DNA of 64,000 nt, taken from NCBI GenBank assembly GCA_903915655.1, contig CAIWTU010000057.1, forward strand, positions 1 through 64,000, read 5' to 3'. The position numbers were made by a program, and so were the translations under genes. Shown piece after piece: positions 34,439 through 45,575 of this stretch. The notes under the pieces are model-generated. The model was not told where the DNA came from. It did not search any database and saw only the letters and a list, made by a program, of their open reading frames with translations. Each line of letters starts with the position of its first letter. Position 1 is the first letter of the stretch. The stretch comes from an uncultured Geobacter sp. GTDB taxonomy: Bacteria > Desulfobacterota > Desulfuromonadia > Geobacterales > Geobacteraceae.

Positions 34439-35619
34439 AATGATTTCTTTATGTTCAGGGCCAGGATCCGGGTCCGGCGAGTAATAAGAGGGATAATTTC
34501 AAAAAGAAAGATTTTTTCTTCGTCGGCGGTTTTCTTGAACAGATAGATGCCGATAGTCAACAGGGTGATATTGGGCAACCACATGGCAACCGACGGAATG
34601 AGAATTCCTTTTTGCCCCAGGGTTTTGCCTATTGAAATCAGTATATAGTTGACAAGTATGACGCCGATGCTCATAGAAAAACCGACAGCTTTACCGGAGC
34701 GGTGATTCTGCATCCCCAGGGGGACACCTATCAATGCAAAAACAAAGCAGGCAAAGGGGAGCGATAGACGTTTATGGAACTCGAGCAAGAGATCCCGCTC
34801 AAGGATGCTGCCGGCAGGAGCACTCCTGATGTTTTTAAGAAGTTCAGCCAAGGTCATGTCAAGCCTGTCACTTTTCACTCCGCCGGCTGTCTTGTTAAAA
34901 TTTATGCTCAGATCGTAGCTGGCAAACTCGATGAGACGGTAACCGAACTTTTCCGGATTACGGTGGATGCTGCCGTTTTTCAGGCTCAGCCTCACCAGTT
35001 TTTTATCCGGATCGGTTACAATGACCCCGCTTTTAGCAAAAATAGTGGAGGGTTCATCGATATTCCTGTCGTCGTAAATAAGGATGTCTGAAATCAGATG
35101 ACGTTCTTTATCATATCGGTCCACGTATACAACCATTCCAGGGAACTCATCGTTGAAGGCCTTCTCTCTCAGGCTGATGGTTACCTTGGCTTTTATTGAT
35201 TCGTAAAGGAAAATCTTGAAAGAACGGTTTCCCCAGGGTAATGCGTAGACGGTAATGTACATTGTAGCGATAAATGTGAGTGTAGCGAAGATCAGTACCG
35301 GAGGGAGTAGGCCGTAGATGCTTATCTTACTGGTTTTCATGGCTGTTATTTCACAGTCTGCTGAAAGTCTGCCGAAGGCGAGTAATAGAGCCAGTAGAAA
35401 GGACATCGGTATGGTGACCACGCAAAAAGAGGGGAGCATGTATGCTATAAGGCGCAGGATGTCCGAAACGGGGACCTCCTTGGAGATGACAAGTTCCGCA
35501 AGGTTAAGCAATTTGCCCATCAAAAGTACAAGGGTGAAAACCGCAAAACCGAAAAAAAATGGTACGGCTATTTCCCTGAAAAGGTAGAGATGTATGATCT
35601 TTTTCATATAAAAAGGCAT
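34435..35619 (-). CDS. lptF: LPS export ABC transporter permease LptF
   Basis: Partner permease to LptG, 394 residues, same six-helix layout with a periplasmic jelly-roll middle. The coupling-helix motif reads SADCEITAMKTSKIS. The first residues before MKKIIHLYLFREI may be extra; an in-frame ATG lies at 35607. It is divergent from rpsB and 4-bp coupled to lptG. The ATPase LptB is not in the window. Confidence 0.87.
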   Translation of the reverse strand: MPFYMKKIIHLYLFREIAVPFFFGFAVFTLVLLMGKLLNLAELVISKEVPVSDILRLIAYMLPSFCVVTIPMSFLLALLLAFGRLSADCEITAMKTSKISIYGLLPPVLIFATLTFIATMYITVYALPWGNRSFKIFLYESIKAKVTISLREKAFNDEFPGMVVYVDRYDKERHLISDILIYDDRNIDEPSTIFAKSGVIVTDPDKKLVRLSLKNGSIHRNPEKFGYRLIEFASYDLSINFNKTAGGVKSDRLDMTLAELLKNIRSAPAGSILERDLLLEFHKRLSLPFACFVFALIGVPLGMQNHRSGKAVGFSMSIGVILVNYILISIGKTLGQKGILIPSVAMWLPNITLLTIGIYLFKKTADEEKIFLFEIIPLITRRTRILALNIKKSL

Positions 35620-35717
35620 GATACATGAGCATTGGCAGTATGTAAATAGATTCGCTTAAGCTTTCGTATCTGCGATGATTTTAGCGGTTTTTCACGATAT
35701 CGGGAGTAAAAATAACC

Positions 35718-35746
35718 TTGCCTAATTTAGGCTGTTATGATATGTA
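35718..35746 (+). promoter_or_regulatory. Candidate promoter for rpsB
   Basis: TTGCCT (35718-35723), a 17-bp spacer and TATGTA (35741-35746, followed by AT). Alternatively TATGAT at 35736-35741 is a better -10 but lacks a well spaced -35. Confidence 0.4.
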
Positions 35747-35765
35747 ATTAAGCTGTTTAAAATTC

Positions 35766-35820
35766 GCACGCCCCTTTTTCTGCCGGTGGTGCCCGGGTTT
35801 TCACCCGGATTCCGGTGTGC
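35766..35820 (+). promoter_or_regulatory. Structured leader of rpsB, possible S2 autoregulatory site
   Basis: Nested pairings are visible: GCAC (35766-35769) with GTGC (35817-35820), CCGG (35783-35786) with CCGG (35812-35815), and an apical hairpin CCGGGT-tttc-ACCCGG (35793-35808). It sits between the promoter and the AAAGGAGAG ribosome site. Ribosomal protein S2 operons are often autoregulated through leader RNA, so this is a plausible binding site (inference). Confidence 0.45.
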
Positions 35821-35857
35821 TTTGGAGGCGGAGGAAAAACCAAAGGAGAGAATTTAG

Positions 35858-36649
35858 ATGTCGAATATTACGATGAAAGAGTTGTTGGAGGCTGGAGTTC
35901 ATTTCGGTCATCAGACCAAAAGATGGAACCCCAAGATGAAACCGTACATCTTCGGGGCAAGAAACGGTATTTACATTATTGACCTGCAAAAAACGGTAAG
36001 ACTTTTCAAAAATGCGTATAGCTTTGTAAAGGGCGCCATACAGGATGGTGAGACCGCACTCTTCGTGGGCACCAAGAAGCAGGCGCAGGATTCGGTTGCC
36101 GAGGAGGCCCAGCGTTGTAACATGTTTTATGTGAACCAGCGGTGGCTGGGCGGGATGCTGACAAATTTTGCAACGGTAAAACAGAGCATCGATAAGCTGA
36201 AGCGATTGGATGCAATGTTCGCCGACGGTTCAGTGGAGGCCTATACAAAGAAGGAGATGCTGAGCCTGGAAAAAGAGCGTGGAAAGCTGGAAAAAACTCT
36301 GGGTGGAATCAAGGGGATGAACAAGCTTCCCGGTGTTATTTTCGTGATTGACCCGAAAAATGAGTCGATTGCCATAAGTGAAGCGAGGACACTCGGCATC
36401 CCGGTGGTAGCGGTTGTGGATACGAACTGCGATCCGGATCCGATTGATTATGTTATACCCGGTAATGATGACGCCATTCGCGCCATCAGGTTGCTTGCCA
36501 GCAAGATTGCCGATGCGGTCAATGAAGGGGCTCAGGCTAGAGAGTTGGATCTTCAGGCCAATAGTGATGATGACAGTGTAAAGTTGACAACGCCCGCAGT
36601 CGAGGTTGTAGCCCCCACTGCACCGGTGTTGGAAGAGTCGGTCGAATAG
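35858..36649 (+). CDS. rpsB: 30S ribosomal protein S2
   Basis: Small-subunit ribosomal protein of 263 residues. Signature stretches: [23 protein letters not shown], the [13 protein letters not shown] block, PGVIFVIDP and [14 protein letters not shown]. The acidic C-terminal tail (about 235-263) is longer than in E. coli. AAAGGAGAG precedes the ATG. It is followed by tsf, the standard order. Confidence 0.97.
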   Translation: MSNITMKELLEAGVHFGHQTKRWNPKMKPYIFGARNGIYIIDLQKTVRLFKNAYSFVKGAIQDGETALFVGTKKQAQDSVAEEAQRCNMFYVNQRWLGGMLTNFATVKQSIDKLKRLDAMFADGSVEAYTKKEMLSLEKERGKLEKTLGGIKGMNKLPGVIFVIDPKNESIAISEARTLGIPVVAVVDTNCDPDPIDYVIPGNDDAIRAIRLLASKIADAVNEGAQARELDLQANSDDDSVKLTTPAVEVVAPTAPVLEESVE

Positions 36650-36746
36650 GCTGAGGGCGATTCCCTGTTTGATACTGCCCGGGGTTATGCGAGCTCGAGC
36701 CGGTAACGGCCTGCTCGGAATTAAATAACGCAAAAAAACAATTTAT

Positions 36747-36779
36747 CTATCGGGCCGACGCTCTCCCGGTCGGCCGATA
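36747..36779 (+). other. Hairpin immediately before tsf
   Basis: TATCGGgCCGAC pairs with GTCGGCCGATA around a short C/T-rich loop, ending just ahead of the tsf ribosome site. There is no T run, so it is not a classic terminator. It may shield or space the tsf start. Confidence 0.4.
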
Positions 36780-36792
36780 AGTGGAGGATAGT

Positions 36793-37443
36793 GTGAGCAT
36801 TACAGCTACGCAGGTAAATGAGTTGAGGAAAGTGACTGGGGCAGGACTGATGGACTGCAAGAGGGCTTTGACCGAAACAGGCGGAGACCAGGAGAAAGCT
36901 ATCGACTATTTACGTACAAAAGGACTTGCTGCTGCCTCTAAAAAGGCTGGCCGCATTGCCACTGAAGGTCTGGTAGGTTCCTATATCCATGCTGGTGGTA
37001 AAATCGGAGTGCTCTTGGAAGTAAACTGCGAGACCGATTTTGTTGCAAAGAATGAGGGGTTTCAAACGTTCGTCAAGGATGTTGCCATGCATATCGCTGC
37101 AGCTTCGCCTCTTTTTGTCCGTCGGGAAGAAGTCTCTCTCGAACTTGTAGAGAGGGAGAAAGAGATATACAGGGCAAAGGCTAAAGAGACCGGCAAGCCT
37201 GATAATATCATAGAAAAAATTATAGAAGGTCAGGTCAACAAGTATTATGCCGAAGTATGTCTGTTGGAGCAGTCTTATGTCAAAGATCCCGATAAAACGA
37301 TACAGACTTACCTTAATGAGACCATAACTGCCATCGGTGAGAATATGTCGATCCGCCGCTTTACCCGGTTTGCGCTTGGCGAGGGTCTAGCGAAAAAAGA
37401 GAGTGATTTTGCTGCTGAAGTAGCTGCAGCGGTCGGTTCGTAA
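36793..37443 (+). CDS. tsf: Elongation factor Ts
   Basis: Guanine-nucleotide exchange factor for EF-Tu, 216 residues. N-terminal UBA-like domain with [12 protein letters not shown] and the [12 protein letters not shown] signature. It has one core repeat rather than the two of E. coli EF-Ts, the short form common in many bacteria. GTG 36793 is chosen because GGAGG (36783-36787) lies 5 bases before it; the GTG at 36781 overlaps that site. Confidence 0.95.
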   Translation: MSITATQVNELRKVTGAGLMDCKRALTETGGDQEKAIDYLRTKGLAAASKKAGRIATEGLVGSYIHAGGKIGVLLEVNCETDFVAKNEGFQTFVKDVAMHIAAASPLFVRREEVSLELVEREKEIYRAKAKETGKPDNIIEKIIEGQVNKYYAEVCLLEQSYVKDPDKTIQTYLNETITAIGENMSIRRFTRFALGEGLAKKESDFAAEVAAAVGS

Positions 37444-37451
37444 GATACCGG

Positions 37452-37482
37452 AAAGCCGGCCATTTCCGTGGCCGGCTTTTTT
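37452..37482 (+). terminator. Intrinsic terminator after tsf
   Basis: AAAGCCGGCCA (37452-37462) pairs with TGGCCGGCTTT (37469-37479), followed by more T. Read-through to pyrH may still occur. Confidence 0.9.
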
Positions 37483-37548
37483 GTCCGTTTTTGCATGGAA
37501 GCGAAGCTACGCTCTGAGATTGAAAAAGCAATCGGCGTCAAGCCGTAA

Positions 37549-38890
<1,342 letters not shown>

Positions 38891-38975
38891 TTGCTACTCT
38901 CCAGATGCCAATCCTTCACTGACGGCAGTACCTTTTTCCCTTGCGATATTTGGCGATCTATGTTTAAATTTTCAA

Positions 38976-38997
38976 CCCCTCTAGAAGGGGATTTTTT
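38976..38997 (+). terminator. Short intrinsic terminator after frr
   Basis: CCCCT (38976-38980) pairs with AGGGG (38986-38990), then A and TTTTTT. The stem is only 5 bp, so termination may be partial. Confidence 0.6.
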
Positions 38998-39050
38998 ATT
39001 TTAATAACTTCGTTAACGCACTTATCCCGTTTACCGGTGTTAGGATTCAT

Positions 39051-39791
39051 ATGCAAGCATTAGAACTGGAGAAGCTACCGAGGCACCTGGCCATTATCAT
39101 GGATGGTAATGGCAGGTGGGCGCAGGAGCGGATGTTGAGCAGGATTCTCGGTCACAAGAAGGGGGTGGAAACTGTCAGGACCATCGTCGAGGAGAGCTCC
39201 CTCCTTGGGATCCAATATCTTACCCTCTTTGCATTTTCTTCGGAAAACTGGTTGAGGCCGAAGAGTGAAGTGCGCTCTCTGATGGCATTATTGAAAAAAT
39301 ATATTGCCATGGAAACTCCCCGTATGATGCGAAATAATATCCGTTTCAACGTTATCGGCAATCCGGATGAACTTCCCGATGATATAACTAAGGCCTTGCA
39401 AACCGCAATGGCTAAAACGTCAGGTAACTCCGGGATGTTGCTCACCCTCGCCCTTTCGTACGGTTCCAGGCAGGAAATTTTACGGGCCGTTGCCAATCTG
39501 GCTGTTGACATGGTTGCGGGGAGGGTAAGTAAAGAGGATTTAACCGATGACCTCTTTTCCGGCTATCTTTATACAGGGGGCCTTCCCGAGCCTGATTTCC
39601 TTATCAGAACAAGCGGTGAAATGAGGATCAGCAACTTTCTTCTATGGCAATTGGCATATACAGAGCTTTATTTTACTCAAGTAAACTGGCCGGATTTCGA
39701 TAAGGGCCACTTTTACGACGCACTACGCAACTTTCAGGCACGGGAAAGACGGTATGGCCTGACAAGTGATCAGTTGCGAAAGGGGGAATGA
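39051..39791 (+). CDS. uppS: Isoprenyl transferase (undecaprenyl pyrophosphate synthase)
   Basis: Cis-prenyltransferase making the C55 carrier lipid used for cell wall and polysaccharide. 246 residues; signature blocks LAIIMDGNGRWA (catalytic Asp, about residue 19), GHKKGVETVR, TLFAFSSENW and LIRTSGEMRISNFLLWQ. It provides the lipid carrier needed by the glycan genes at the left of the window. Confidence 0.95.
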   Translation: MQALELEKLPRHLAIIMDGNGRWAQERMLSRILGHKKGVETVRTIVEESSLLGIQYLTLFAFSSENWLRPKSEVRSLMALLKKYIAMETPRMMRNNIRFNVIGNPDELPDDITKALQTAMAKTSGNSGMLLTLALSYGSRQEILRAVANLAVDMVAGRVSKEDLTDDLFSGYLYTGGLPEPDFLIRTSGEMRISNFLLWQLAYTELYFTQVNWPDFDKGHFYDALRNFQARERRYGLTSDQLRKGE

Positions 39792-40590
39792 AATCAAAAG
39801 GTTAATTACAGGACTCATCGGGCTCCCTTTGCTGATAGCGTTTGTTTCAAAGTCAAGCGTCTTTCAGTTTTCATGTTTTACGGTTATTCTCACAATGATT
39901 GGCCTCTTCGAGTTTTATCGGATGGCTTTGCCCGAAAGAAGGATTGAAGGGGCTCTGGCGACCCTCTCCGGAACCCTTTTATGCGTGGCAATCTGGTCAG
40001 AAGATTTCAAGTGGTTTGCGCCGTCTATTACCCTTCTGGTGCTCCTTTTCAGCCTTATATTTCTCTGGAGGATCAAGGATATAAAACATTCGGCCGGAGA
40101 AATCGGCATACTTTTTCTCGGCATTCTCTATGTTCCGCTCCTTCTGGCCCATCTGGCATTATTGAGGGGGTTACCCCACGGGGTGCAATGGATCTTCTTA
40201 CTGCTGGTTATTGTTATGTCAGGTGATACTGCCGCCTACTACACCGGTCGCTCCCTCGGAAAGAACAAACTCTACCCCTTGGTCAGCCCCAATAAAACCA
40301 TAGAGGGATCCCTGGGTGGTCTTGCTGGCAGCATCGCAGGAGTATTCATTGCACGGGCAACATTCTTTCCCGAACTCGGCGTTGTAGACGCCATTGTTCT
40401 GGCTTTCCTCCTTGGGCTCTTGGGGCAGGCTGGTGATCTTTTTGAGTCGATGCTGAAAAGAAGCTTCGGCGTAAAGGATTCCGGGGTAATTATTCCCGGT
40501 CATGGGGGGATCCTTGATAGGTTGGATAGCATCCTTTTTGCTGCGCCGGTTGCGTTTTTTTATGCGCAGTTCTTCTTTTTGCGCGGGTAG
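39766..40590 (+). CDS. cdsA: Phosphatidate cytidylyltransferase
   Basis: Inner-membrane enzyme making CDP-diacylglycerol from phosphatidate and CTP. About seven helices and the CDS signature [13 protein letters not shown] followed by [12 protein letters not shown] near the C-terminus. The reading frame has no ATG near the expected start. GTG 39766 lies inside uppS (26-bp overlap). The homologous N-terminus would be at [12 protein letters not shown], coded from ATC 39793, which has AAGGGGG 6 bases before it. It feeds pssA and psd further downstream. Confidence 0.93.
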   Translation: MISCERGNEIKRLITGLIGLPLLIAFVSKSSVFQFSCFTVILTMIGLFEFYRMALPERRIEGALATLSGTLLCVAIWSEDFKWFAPSITLLVLLFSLIFLWRIKDIKHSAGEIGILFLGILYVPLLLAHLALLRGLPHGVQWIFLLLVIVMSGDTAAYYTGRSLGKNKLYPLVSPNKTIEGSLGGLAGSIAGVFIARATFFPELGVVDAIVLAFLLGLLGQAGDLFESMLKRSFGVKDSGVIIPGHGGILDRLDSILFAAPVAFFYAQFFFLRG

Positions 40591-40661
40591 GGATATATTC
40601 AGTCTCCATCCGGAAACTCGGGATGGGTTATCGGCATATTTACACGACAACGAGGGAAGAG

Positions 40662-41819
40662 ATGAAAAAACTTACGATACTTGGCTCCACCGGTTCCATT
40701 GGGGTCAGTACCCTGGAAATTGTTGCATCCCATCCTGACAAATTCGAGATAGTGGCTCTTACCGCTGGGAATAACCTGACTCTTTTGAAAAGGCAGATCG
40801 AACAGTTCTCCCCCCAGGTTGTATCTGTTATTACTGAAGAGTCAGCGCTTAAACTCAGTAAAATGCTGAAAGGGAAGAAACCAGAGATTTTACATGGAGT
40901 ACCGGGGTTGATAGCCGCAGCTACGGCACCTGATGCGTCGATGGTCGTTGCCGCCATAGTTGGGGCTGCCGGTCTTCTCCCCACGGTTGCAGCGATAAAG
41001 GCGGGAAAAGACATCGCCCTTGCAAACAAGGAAACGCTTGTTGCTGCCGGCCATCTTGTCATGAATCTGGTGAAGGAGCACGGGGTCAAGCTTTATCCTG
41101 TGGACAGTGAGCACAGCGCCATCTTCCAGTCTTTACAGGGACATAGGGCCGAAGATGTTAAGCGGGTCATTCTTACCGCCTCCGGTGGCCCTTTTCTCAA
41201 TTGCCAGCTGGAAAAACTGGCAAATGTTTCCGTCTCCGACGCCCTGAATCACCCTAACTGGAGCATGGGACAAAAAATCACGATTGATTCGGCAACCATG
41301 GTGAATAAAGGGCTGGAAATAATTGAGGCGCACTGGCTTTTCAACCTGCCGGCGGATCGGATCGATGTCGTTATCCACCCGCAAAGCATCATTCACTCCA
41401 TGGTTGAATATCTGGACGGCTGTGTAATGGCGCAGATGGGGGTTCCAGATATGAAGGCGCCCATTGCGTATGCGCTTACCTTTCCTGAACGGGTGACGAC
41501 AGGGGTCAAACCCCTCGACTTGACTGCGTTGACAGGGCTCACCTTTTTCAGGCCGGAGCAGAGCCGTTTTCCATCATTACGACTTGCTTACCGGGCGATG
41601 CATGATGGGAAGAGTATGCCGGCAGTGATGAATGCTGCAAATGAGGTGGCGGTCCACTCCTTTCTTTCTGGAAAGATCAGGTTCACTGAAATTGTTGAGT
41701 ATATCGAAAAGACAATGGAGTCCCACTCCCCGCATCCCCTTGATTCTGTAGAAGCGGTGCTGCGTGCCGACAGATGGAGTCGCGAAAAGACCAGAGAGTT
41801 GCTTTGCGAGGCCTTATAA
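40662..41819 (+). CDS. dxr: 1-deoxy-D-xylulose 5-phosphate reductoisomerase
   Basis: Second enzyme of the MEP isoprenoid pathway, NADPH-dependent, 385 residues. N-terminal [16 protein letters not shown] (NADPH loop), [22 protein letters not shown] (metal site), and [20 protein letters not shown] 40662 is chosen because of the AGGGAAGAG upstream; the longer frame from 40623 lacks support. Confidence 0.96.
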   Translation: MKKLTILGSTGSIGVSTLEIVASHPDKFEIVALTAGNNLTLLKRQIEQFSPQVVSVITEESALKLSKMLKGKKPEILHGVPGLIAAATAPDASMVVAAIVGAAGLLPTVAAIKAGKDIALANKETLVAAGHLVMNLVKEHGVKLYPVDSEHSAIFQSLQGHRAEDVKRVILTASGGPFLNCQLEKLANVSVSDALNHPNWSMGQKITIDSATMVNKGLEIIEAHWLFNLPADRIDVVIHPQSIIHSMVEYLDGCVMAQMGVPDMKAPIAYALTFPERVTTGVKPLDLTALTGLTFFRPEQSRFPSLRLAYRAMHDGKSMPAVMNAANEVAVHSFLSGKIRFTEIVEYIEKTMESHSPHPLDSVEAVLRADRWSREKTRELLCEAL

Positions 41820-41902
41820 TTGATCCCCTGGAAGTTGTTTTTCTCTTATTTCCCGATTACCGCTTATTGGATGATTCTATCTAGATTCTGAAGAGGACTG
41901 AA

Positions 41903-42970
41903 ATGCTCAGCATAATATCTGCAATCGTTATTTTAGGTGTACTGATCTTTGTTCATGAACTCGGCCATTTCATTTTCGCCAAGCTATTCAAGGTTGGTGT
42001 GGAAAAGTTCTCCCTCGGTTTCGGCCCTAAAATTCTGGGGAAGAAAATCGGCGAAACCGAATATCTTCTTTCCGCTTTCCCGCTTGGCGGGTACGTCAAG
42101 ATGGTGGGCGAGGCAGGAGAAGACGATCTGTCGGAAGAGGATAAGGCTCGTTCTTTCAACTCCAAGTCCCCCCTGCAGCGGATTATTATTGTCGCTGCTG
42201 GTCCGGTATTCAATCTGGTTTTTGCCTGTCTGCTCTTTATCCTGGTCTTTATGGTCGGGGTTCCAATAGGCACCTCAAAGATAGGTACGGTAGTGAAAGA
42301 TAAGCCGGCAGCGCGCGCCGGACTCAAGGCGAACGATCTGATAACGGCCGTGAACGGTAAAGCGGTTTCCCAGTGGAATGCTCTCGTCAAGGCAATAATG
42401 GAGAGTGGCGGAAAGCCGCTGGAAATTACGGTAAAACGAGATAATTCATCTCTCACAATTCAGGTCATTCCTGAGTCTCGAACTCAGAAAAATCTGTTTG
42501 GAGAGGATGTTACATCACCGGTAATAGGGGTAGTCCCTTCCGGTGAGTTTGTAATCGAACGTCTCGGCCCAGTTGAAGCGCTGGTAAAGGGAAGCGGACA
42601 GACCTGGGATATGGTAAAGCTGACCCTCCTTTCCCTGGGGAAAATCGCGAGCAGGGCAATCCCGCTTGATACGATTGGCGGACCGATAATGATCGCCAAG
42701 CTGGCTGGCCAGCAGGCGACTGCCGGGTTGGCCAGTTTTCTCGCTTTTATGGCACTGCTGAGTGTAAATCTGGGCATCCTCAATCTCCTTCCCGTCCCTA
42801 TACTGGATGGGGGGCACCTCGTTTTCTTTGCATGGGAACTCGTATTCAGGAGACCGGTCAGTATTAAATCCCGGGAGGTTGCACAGCAGGTCGGTCTGGT
42901 TCTTCTCGTCGGCTTGATGGTGCTCGCCTTCTACAATGACATAGCCCGGTACTTTTTAGGACAGGGATAA
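41903..42970 (+). CDS. rseP: RIP metalloprotease RseP (site-2 protease)
   Basis: Inner-membrane zinc protease for regulated intramembrane proteolysis (anti-sigma factor release). 355 residues. H18-E-L-G-H22 is the HExxH zinc site in helix 1. One PDZ domain occupies about residues 125-200 (TVVKDKPAARAGLKANDLI). NLLPVPILDGGH carries the third zinc ligand. Only one PDZ is clear, whereas E. coli has two. Confidence 0.93.
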   Translation: MLSIISAIVILGVLIFVHELGHFIFAKLFKVGVEKFSLGFGPKILGKKIGETEYLLSAFPLGGYVKMVGEAGEDDLSEEDKARSFNSKSPLQRIIIVAAGPVFNLVFACLLFILVFMVGVPIGTSKIGTVVKDKPAARAGLKANDLITAVNGKAVSQWNALVKAIMESGGKPLEITVKRDNSSLTIQVIPESRTQKNLFGEDVTSPVIGVVPSGEFVIERLGPVEALVKGSGQTWDMVKLTLLSLGKIASRAIPLDTIGGPIMIAKLAGQQATAGLASFLAFMALLSVNLGILNLLPVPILDGGHLVFFAWELVFRRPVSIKSREVAQQVGLVLLVGLMVLAFYNDIARYFLGQG

Positions 42971-43056
42971 GCGGCTCTGTATAAGATCGCGTCCGATGAA
43001 CTATTGAAAGGACCAGGCCGCTTCAGCTACAAAAGTCTACTCGACACGGGGACTCT

Positions 43057-43740
43057 TTGAAATTACTGACTATAGACACCTCTACCACCACATGCAGCGT
43101 GGCGCTGACGGACGGCACCACCCTCCTGGCAGAATCTCTTTTTGACTGCGACAAGACTCTTTCCAGGCAGCTTTTGAGGAATCTGGATTTTCTTCTTCAT
43201 GGCGCAGGGCTCTCTATCGATGCTCTGGATGGTATCGGGGTCTCCCTCGGTCCCGGGTCGTTCACCGGCCTCCGTGTGGGTGCTGCAACCGCCAAGGGGT
43301 TGGCCCTTGCAGCCAACAAACCGGTGGTCGGTTTTTCCTCTCTTGCCATGCTTGCCATGAACCTCCCATGGGCAGCTTATCAGGTCTGTCCGATGCTGGA
43401 TGCCAGAAAGAAAGAAGTATACACTGCCCTCTATCGTTGTCGCGAATTGCCTGAACTGCTTCACACTGATTGTGTACTTTCACCGGACCTTTTTCTAGAG
43501 AAGATTACGAGAAACACCATCTTTGTCGGTTCCGGGGCGCTCAAATACCGTGATCTCATAACTGAAAAACTCGGGAGTATGGCCGTTTTTGCCCCCCCCT
43601 GTTGCCACTATCCGCGTGCTTCCGCAGGTTCGCTTCTGGCAAATGCCGCCTTTGCCTCTGCCGAAGATCTCCCGATCTCGGAGCTGAACCCGGTTTACAT
43701 CCGCTCTTCAGAAGCTGAAGTAGCTAAGCTGGCAAAATGA
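43057..43740 (+). CDS. tsaB: tRNA threonylcarbamoyladenosine biosynthesis protein TsaB
   Basis: Partner of TsaD in t6A37 modification of ANN-decoding tRNAs. 227 residues with ASKHA-type motifs LTIDTSTTTCSVAL, VSLGPGSFTGLRVG and CPMLDARKKEVYTALY. It starts at TTG 43057 with ACGGGGA just upstream; no ATG is available near the expected N-terminus. Confidence 0.92.
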   Translation: MKLLTIDTSTTTCSVALTDGTTLLAESLFDCDKTLSRQLLRNLDFLLHGAGLSIDALDGIGVSLGPGSFTGLRVGAATAKGLALAANKPVVGFSSLAMLAMNLPWAAYQVCPMLDARKKEVYTALYRCRELPELLHTDCVLSPDLFLEKITRNTIFVGSGALKYRDLITEKLGSMAVFAPPCCHYPRASAGSLLANAAFASAEDLPISELNPVYIRSSEAEVAKLAK

Positions 43741-43769
43741 CGAATAGTTCCTAAGGCGCCAACTCCGTA

Positions 43770-43798
43770 TTGACAGTTAGGTATCAATGTATTATTCT
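43770..43798 (+). promoter_or_regulatory. Promoter of the ilv gene cluster
   Basis: TTGACA (43770-43775), a 17-bp spacer and TATTCT (43793-43798). The -35 and the next four bases (TTGACAGTTA) are identical to those of the leuA promoter at 50575. Confidence 0.75.
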
Positions 43799-43871
43799 AA
43801 AAACTTGTTTCTAAAATTCGGGCGCCCTGTAGAAAGGGTACCGTTGTTTAAGATAATAGGGGTGTCTGTGC

Positions 43872-45548
43872 ATGCGTAGTGATTTGATTACAAAGGGACT
43901 TGAAAGAACACCACACCGTGCCCTCCTTAAGGGGGCAGGTGTGCCGCAGAGTCAGATGGATAAGCCTTTCATCGGGGTAGCTACCAGTTTCACCGATCTG
44001 ATTCCGGGTCATGTCGGTATGCGAGACCTGGAGCGGTACATAGAAAAAGGGGTTCACACCGGTGGAGGGTTTGCTTTTTTCTTTGGTATCCCCGGGGTCT
44101 GCGACGGTATTGCCATGGGGCACAAGGGGATGCACTATTCGCTTCCCACACGTGAATTAATTGCCGATATGGTGGAATCAGTGGTCGAGGCCCATCGGCT
44201 GGACGGACTTGTACTCCTGACCAATTGTGACAAAATTACACCCGGCATGCTTATGGCGGCTGCCAGGCTCGATATCCCCGCTATTGTTGTCACTGCGGGA
44301 CCGATGCTGGCCGGGCGCGGTGCCGAAGGGCGAAGGTACTCTTTTGTAACCGACACTTTTGAGGCGATGGCGCGGTACAAGGCAGGTGTGATTGACGCCA
44401 AAGAGCTGCAGGTATGTGAAGATAATGCCTGTCCCGGCATGGGGTCCTGTCAGGGGCTCTTTACTGCCAATACGATGGCTGTCCTGACCGAAACTCTCGG
44501 GATGAGCCTTCCCCGATGCGGCACTGCACTGGCAGTATCGGCACTGAAAAGACGTATAGCCTTTGCCTCCGGCGAAAAAATCGTGGAGCTTGTAAAAAAT
44601 AATGTTACACCCCGTCAGATACTGACCCGTGAGGCATTCGAGAACGCGATACGAGTCGATCTTGCCCTTGGCGGATCGTCCAATACGGTTCTCCATCTGC
44701 TGGCCATTGCCCATGAGGCGGAAGTGCCGCTCCCTCTTGAATTATTTGACGCACTGGCCAAGGTTACCCCGCAACTGGCTTCCATGAACCCTGCCGGGGA
44801 GCATTTTATGGAAGACCTTGACATCGCCGGAGGTGTCCTTGGTGTCATGAAACAGCTCGGCTCAGCTATCAATGACAATCCAACGGTTATGGGATTGTCT
44901 GTCCGGCAGCTGCTGGAGACTATTGAAGATGTAGATGAAAAAGTAATCCGCCCCATGTCGGATCCTGTAAAAAAAGAGGGTGGCATTGCCGTCCTGTTCG
45001 GTAACCTCGCCCCAAAGGGTGCGGTGGTAAAGCAGTCGGGGGTTTCTCCCGCCATGATGCAGTTTACCGGGACGGCACGCTGTTTCGATTCAGAAGAAGA
45101 GGCTATGGCCGCCCTGATGGAAGGGAGGATCGAGCCGGGTAATGTTATGGTTATCCGCTATGAGGGGCCAAAAGGTGGTCCGGGAATGAGAGAAATGCTG
45201 GCGCCGACTGCCGCTATCATGGGGCTTGGGCTGGGAGATTCCGTTGCCCTGATTACGGATGGACGTTTCTCGGGTGGTACAAGGGGACCATGTATCGGCC
45301 ATATCTCTCCGGAAGCTGCAGAAGGCGGTCCTATCGCACTCGTCGAAGAGGGTGACAGGATATTGCTGGATATACCTGCGCGCAGGCTTGAGTTGCTTGT
45401 TGATGAGGATCTCCTCCGGGAACGTCTCGAAAGGTGGCGCCGGCCCGAGCCTAAAATTAAAAAGGGTTGGCTGGCGAGGTATGCCAAGGTAGTAACTTCG
45501 GCTCATACCGGGGCCATTACCTCGGCGGAACCCGATAAAGGCCTATGA
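43872..45548 (+). CDS. ilvD: Dihydroxy-acid dehydratase
   Basis: Fe-S dehydratase of valine/isoleucine and pantothenate synthesis, 558 residues. Cluster and active-site motifs: [40 protein letters not shown] and [19 protein letters not shown]. It heads the ilvD-ilvB-ilvN-ilvC cluster, 73 bp after a consensus-like promoter. Confidence 0.97.
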   Translation: MRSDLITKGLERTPHRALLKGAGVPQSQMDKPFIGVATSFTDLIPGHVGMRDLERYIEKGVHTGGGFAFFFGIPGVCDGIAMGHKGMHYSLPTRELIADMVESVVEAHRLDGLVLLTNCDKITPGMLMAAARLDIPAIVVTAGPMLAGRGAEGRRYSFVTDTFEAMARYKAGVIDAKELQVCEDNACPGMGSCQGLFTANTMAVLTETLGMSLPRCGTALAVSALKRRIAFASGEKIVELVKNNVTPRQILTREAFENAIRVDLALGGSSNTVLHLLAIAHEAEVPLPLELFDALAKVTPQLASMNPAGEHFMEDLDIAGGVLGVMKQLGSAINDNPTVMGLSVRQLLETIEDVDEKVIRPMSDPVKKEGGIAVLFGNLAPKGAVVKQSGVSPAMMQFTGTARCFDSEEEAMAALMEGRIEPGNVMVIRYEGPKGGPGMREMLAPTAAIMGLGLGDSVALITDGRFSGGTRGPCIGHISPEAAEGGPIALVEEGDRILLDIPARRLELLVDEDLLRERLERWRRPEPKIKKGWLARYAKVVTSAHTGAITSAEPDKGL

Positions 45549-45575
45549 TTTCAATATAAAAATGAGAGGTCCGGT

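Noticed and set aside
44178-44714. 178-codon minus-strand frame
   Set aside because: It is antisense to ilvD with no ribosome site or family match.
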